From the NCBI GenBank assembly GCA_003537755.1, contig DPQS01000070.1, positions 22,052 to 29,825 of the forward strand: a DNA stretch of 7,774 nt, given 5' to 3'. Under the pieces are notes generated by a model. That model was not told the DNA's origin and did not search any database. It was given only the letters and a program-made list of their open reading frames with translations. The DNA comes from Clostridiales bacterium (GTDB lineage: Bacteria; Bacillota; Clostridia; Christensenellales; CAG-314). The position numbers and the translations under genes were made by a program. Shown in pieces: positions 4,446-7,774 of the stretch; positions within the stretch are counted from its first letter, which is position 1; each line of letters starts with the position of its first letter.

Positions 4446-6567
4446 CCTTCGACTTTCTTTATTTTGTTTTATTGCAATGTGTTTCGGCGTGTTCGCCGCG
4501 GTGGAATGTATCTACGGCAACTTGTGGGTGCCGATAGTGTTGTTTGCCGCTTTCGCCATTATTATTGTACTTATTTGTGTGTTTAAGCGCAACAAGTGGT
4601 ACATTCCCGTTGTCGCGTGTGCGTTTGCTCTCCTGGGTGTGTTGCTGACTTACATGCAACTGTTTGCCTTTGACCGTCGCGAAATAGTTTCGGAAAAGGT
4701 CACTTTGACGGGTCGCGTATCCGACGTTGGAAGAAACGGAAACGCCGTAAACAAACTGTATCTCGAGGACTGCGCGACGGAAGACTACCGCCTGCCCGGG
4801 CGCGTGGAAATGTACGTTTACGACGGCGCGTCGTTTGCAACCGGCGACACTGTGACTGTGGTGGGCACGCTTCGCAGTAAGTACGTGTTCCGCAGTGACG
4901 TGGATACCTTTTCACTCAGAAACCGCACTTACTACAACATCGAACAGGACTCTCTTTTCGTTGTCGGTCACGGCGAATTACGCTTCGCCGAAAAGGTGCG
5001 CAGGTATGTCTACGACGTCTGCACCGAGTACGGCGACGAGCAAAGTTCGGGCGTACTGTACGCGCTTATTACCGGCGACCGCAACGCAATTGCCGATGAC
5101 GCCTACGCTTCCTTTTACGGCGCAGGCATCGTGCACTTGCTTGCCGTCAGCGGACTTCACGTCGGCGTTGTGGCAGCGTTGTTTGTCGGGCTTGTCCGCT
5201 TGCTTAAGTTGCACCCTGCCGCGGAATTGGCAATTGCTCTCGTTCCGCTTGTTGCCTACGCGTGGCTGTGTGGGTTTTCTCCGTCGGTAGTCCGCGCGGT
5301 GGTGATGTTCGCCTGCGTGTACATCGCTCGCATGCTTCTCGGCAAAACCGATTTGCTTACGTCCCTGTCGTGGGCGGGGTTGGTGCTGTTGTGCGTGCAG
5401 CCGCTGTATCTGTACGACGTCGGTTTCCAACTGTCCTTTCTGTCGGTGTTCGGCATTGCCACTCTTTACACGCCGCTGTCGCGCAAAATTTCGCAAAGCC
5501 GCATTCCGGGGTGGCTTCGACCCGTCGTCAACTCTCTTGCCATGTCCGTCAGTTGCACGGCGGCTACCGTTTGTGCCCTTCTCGACGTCTACGGCGAAAC
5601 CACCCTCATCGGCATAGTTGTCAACGTGTTTGCCATACCTATGGTTTCACTGGCGTTTGTGTTTGCGCTTGTCGGTATGTTGCCGTGGATATTTCATTTC
5701 CTCGTGTATCCTGCCTCGTGGCTTGCGGACGGCGTTATCGTTGCCGCAAGGTTCTTTACGCAAAACGACTTCACCCGTTTCGGCGTTGCGGTGTCGGTGC
5801 TTACCGCCGTCGTAACCATTGTGTGGATGTTTGTCGCAGGCGGCTTTGTTCGCCTCGGTCGCAAAGCCAATGTAATTACAAATGTTGTTCTCGCGGCGAC
5901 GTTTGCTGCAACGATTATATTTGCCGCCGTTCCGAAGCCCTGCCGCACCGAAGCGTATGTTTCGGTGGACTTTTCCGAGCCGGCCGCAGCAATGACGTCG
6001 GACGACGGGGAAGCGGTGATTGTCACCAACTTTCCCGATGGGTTGTATGCCCTTGGTGAAGTACTGCCCAAGGTATACCGCCACAATGTCAGGCACGTAA
6101 CGTGGTGCGTTACAAACTACAATGCCGTTGACGTAGAATCGTTAAGCATGTGCGTAAATGCAGGCGACGACTTCTTTGTGCTGGATAGCAGCGGCAACGA
6201 CCCTGCGACGGAATTTCTTGCCGGGCTCGGCATCACGCCGGTGTACGGTTTCAAAAATTTGCCGATGGGCAAGTCCGTCACCGTAACGCCTGTTTACGAC
6301 GGTTCGCTTCGGGCGGCGTTACTTAGTTGCGACAATTTCAGCGTGGCGGTTGTCGTCGGCGGCGACACTGCCGTAGCAAACTTTGCCTACGCTCGCCGCG
6401 ACATCGACATTTACGTCGGCAACAAGGCTTTTGCAAGTTACGGCGCGGAAAACAAAACTTTTATCAGTCTGTATCAGAACAATTACCCATTCAACCTTGG
6501 CGCAAATAAGTACGGAAACTTTACAATACGCCCGAAAGATGGTACAATAAACGTATCTTTCAGGTAG
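4432..6567 (+). CDS. comEC: ComEC/Rec2-family competence membrane protein with degenerate C-terminal domain
   Basis: A 711-residue membrane protein; ComEC forms the channel that carries single-stranded DNA into the cell during transformation. Order: two or three N-terminal membrane helices (to about 75), an OB-like DUF4131 domain (about 80-185), then the competence domain with the signature HLLAVSGLHVG (about 235-245) and many helices to about 500. From about 505 there is a metallo-beta-lactamase-like domain. Its expected metal-binding motif THPHADH is replaced by TNYNAVD (near 557), and the later HHGS by NKAF, so it looks catalytically dead. The start is GTG 4432 with GGAGG at 4418-4422, nine bases upstream; ATG 4423 touches the ribosome site and the upstream ATG 4315 lies inside the lipoprotein gene. 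Same operon as holA. Confidence 0.9.
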   Translation: MRIINLRLSLFCFIAMCFGVFAAVECIYGNLWVPIVLFAAFAIIIVLICVFKRNKWYIPVVACAFALLGVLLTYMQLFAFDRREIVSEKVTLTGRVSDVGRNGNAVNKLYLEDCATEDYRLPGRVEMYVYDGASFATGDTVTVVGTLRSKYVFRSDVDTFSLRNRTYYNIEQDSLFVVGHGELRFAEKVRRYVYDVCTEYGDEQSSGVLYALITGDRNAIADDAYASFYGAGIVHLLAVSGLHVGVVAALFVGLVRLLKLHPAAELAIALVPLVAYAWLCGFSPSVVRAVVMFACVYIARMLLGKTDLLTSLSWAGLVLLCVQPLYLYDVGFQLSFLSVFGIATLYTPLSRKISQSRIPGWLRPVVNSLAMSVSCTAATVCALLDVYGETTLIGIVVNVFAIPMVSLAFVFALVGMLPWIFHFLVYPASWLADGVIVAARFFTQNDFTRFGVAVSVLTAVVTIVWMFVAGGFVRLGRKANVITNVVLAATFAATIIFAAVPKPCRTEAYVSVDFSEPAAAMTSDDGEAVIVTNFPDGLYALGEVLPKVYRHNVRHVTWCVTNYNAVDVESLSMCVNAGDDFFVLDSSGNDPATEFLAGLGITPVYGFKNLPMGKSVTVTPVYDGSLRAALLSCDNFSVAVVVGGDTAVANFAYARRDIDIYVGNKAFASYGAENKTFISLYQNNYPFNLGANKYGNFTIRPKDGTINVSFR

Positions 6568-6644
6568 TTACAGTAAATTATTAGTATACATTTATCTGCG
6601 CGTCGGGCAAAACTGCCGCAAAAAAAGCAAAACGGAGGAAAGTG

Positions 6645-7604
6645 GTGATAAAATTTTTGGAACTGCGCGAAAAACTTAACGATTCCTTCGTGGCTTTGTG
6701 TCTGTTCGGCAATGACGGCTGGGTGAAGCAACGCGCGCTTTCTTCCGTAAGACAAGTTTACGGCGTGGAAGCCGACGACGGAATGTCATTTGACACGCTG
6801 GACGCACCGACTACCGACGACATCGTGTACGCCTGTATGTCGGGTTCGCTGTTCGGCGGCAAAAAAGTGGTATTTGTCAGGGGCTTTGTCATGCCGCAGG
6901 GCAAGCAGATGCAGGAAGTCAAACGCAAGTTGTCCAAACTGTTTACTCAGGACGACGCCGACTACTGCGTGGTGTTTGACCTCGACAACGCCAAAACGCT
7001 GGACGGCGTGGACGGCGTGGAATTTGTCGATTGCAACAAACTGGACGGGGCGGGCATCGGCAAATGGATAACAGCCTATTGCCGCAAGCAAGGCGTCGAC
7101 GCCGACCCGATTGCCGTCCGCAAACTTGCCGAGTACTGCCTGTGCGACATGTCGCGCGTGGCTACGGAAACGCAGAAACTTATCGATTACGGCAAGTTCG
7201 ATAGTGAATCTGTGGACATGCTGGTGCACAAGGACGTCGAGTATGCCGTGTACGACCTCAGCAAACTTATCGCTTCGGGCAACGTGCAGCGCGCAATGGC
7301 AAGTTACAAGGGGTTGCTTGCGCAAGGTGAGGACAACAGGGCGTTGTTCGGGCTGCTGTACAACTTCTACCGTCGCGTGTACTACGTCAAAACTTCGACG
7401 GAACTTACCGAGGACAAGATTGCCGAGTGCCTTGGCGTCAAACGCGGCGCGATTATGTTTGCCAAGGATGTTGCCGCCCGTTACAAACCGATGCAACTCA
7501 AGCGCGCACTGTCGGCGTTTGTGGAAGCCGACGGCAAGTTGAAGGCGTTTCTGGACGAAGACGAAGTGATGACGTGGCTCGTGTTCAGGCTGGCAACGCT
7601 GTGA
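6645..7604 (+). CDS. holA: DNA polymerase III delta subunit (clamp loader)
   Basis: A 319-residue HolA protein, the clamp-loader subunit that opens the sliding clamp during replication. The N-terminal domain begins IKFLELREKL and has LFGNDGWVKQRALSSV where family members carry the conserved LYG(E/D) motif. Then come the AAA+-like core with SGSLFGGKKVVFVRGF, the helical lid region LAEYCLCDMSRVATETQKLIDY, and the C-terminal collar with KLIASGNVQRAMASYKGLLAQGEDNRALFGLL. Length is normal (about 320-345). Two GTG codons lie in tandem at 6642 and 6645; GGAGG at 6634-6638 is six bases from 6645 and only three from 6642, so 6645 is preferred. It follows comEC after 77 bases, a conserved neighbourhood in Bacillota, and is probably cotranscribed. 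Confidence 0.92.
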   Translation: MIKFLELREKLNDSFVALCLFGNDGWVKQRALSSVRQVYGVEADDGMSFDTLDAPTTDDIVYACMSGSLFGGKKVVFVRGFVMPQGKQMQEVKRKLSKLFTQDDADYCVVFDLDNAKTLDGVDGVEFVDCNKLDGAGIGKWITAYCRKQGVDADPIAVRKLAEYCLCDMSRVATETQKLIDYGKFDSESVDMLVHKDVEYAVYDLSKLIASGNVQRAMASYKGLLAQGEDNRALFGLLYNFYRRVYYVKTSTELTEDKIAECLGVKRGAIMFAKDVAARYKPMQLKRALSAFVEADGKLKAFLDEDEVMTWLVFRLATL

Positions 7605-7774
7605 CGACGGCACGGTACGCACGCTTGTAAAGTATTCAAAAAACGCATAGGGTTAATTTCGCCATCACTAACAACCTTGGGGATGTCCTTTTCCGCGGCG
7701 AAGCCGTAAGTAGGGTAAGCGACAGTGACCGTACAAGCCCCACCACGTGGGTACACTCTCGCTCACTATCACCC
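7605..7774. other. Non-coding tail after holA
   Basis: No convincing gene. A minus-strand frame through here runs antisense into holA, starts with GTG without a good ribosome site and matches nothing I know. A dyad CCCAC/GTGGG lies around 7740-7752, and the second repeat copy is at 7649. I see no clear holA terminator with a T-tract. Confidence 0.5.
7649..7668. repeat. Copy 2 of the 20-base dispersed repeat
   Basis: AGGGTTAATTTCGCCATCAC differs from the copy at 501-520 by one base (A for G). It lies 44 bases after the holA stop in non-coding DNA. Confidence 0.6.

Noticed and set aside
6786..7622. Minus-strand ORF of 278 residues opposite holA
   Set aside because: Antisense shadow of holA, with unnatural His/Val/Phe-rich composition and no domain.
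7481..7756. Minus-strand 91-residue ORF at the right edge
   Set aside because: It overlaps holA antisense for much of its length, uses a GTG start without a good ribosome site, and crosses the dispersed repeat.

Overview
The window looks like chromosomal DNA from an anaerobic member of the Bacillota, most likely class Clostridia. The evidence is an oxygen-sensitive pyruvate:ferredoxin oxidoreductase, GGAGG-type ribosome binding sites, sigma-A promoters with good consensus, a DUF3737 protein, and the comEA-like/comEC/holA gene order. Coding DNA is moderately GC-rich and the spacers are AT-rich. Species cannot be named from this sequence.

Layout. (1) 1-288, minus strand: the first 96 codons of pyruvate:ferredoxin oxidoreductase (nifJ/por), with a strong promoter at 421-449 and a dyad over its predicted transcription start. 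(2) 289-713: a spacer with hairpins and one copy of a 20-base repeat that recurs near the right edge. (3) 714-2099, minus strand: a two-gene unit, a PatB/MalY-type PLP C-S lyase followed by a small XRE regulator. (4) 2100-2439: a spacer of stacked inverted and direct repeats. (5) 2440-3282, minus strand: a DUF3737 beta-helix protein behind a 19-base-spacer promoter that looks like a MerR-family target. (6) 3384-3920: a long non-coding stretch. A plus-strand promoter at 3512-3540 appears to drive a structured RNA ending in a terminator near 3884. (7) 3921-7604, plus strand: a ComEA-like SLBB lipoprotein, ComEC and DNA polymerase III delta (HolA). (8) 7605-7774: a non-coding tail with the second repeat copy.

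How the genes fit together. The plus-strand operon pairs DNA uptake (surface DNA-binding lipoprotein and ComEC channel) with the clamp-loader subunit HolA, a common Bacillota arrangement. Two parts of the uptake machinery are unusual: the ComEA-like protein has no clear helix-hairpin-helix, and the ComEC C-terminal domain has lost its metallo-beta-lactamase residues. The minus-strand genes cover fermentative pyruvate metabolism, sulfur amino acid breakdown and an uncharacterised, possibly stress-induced beta-helix protein.

The best candidates for something undescribed are the structured RNA at about 3547-3884 just upstream of the competence operon, and the MerR-type control of the DUF3737 gene.
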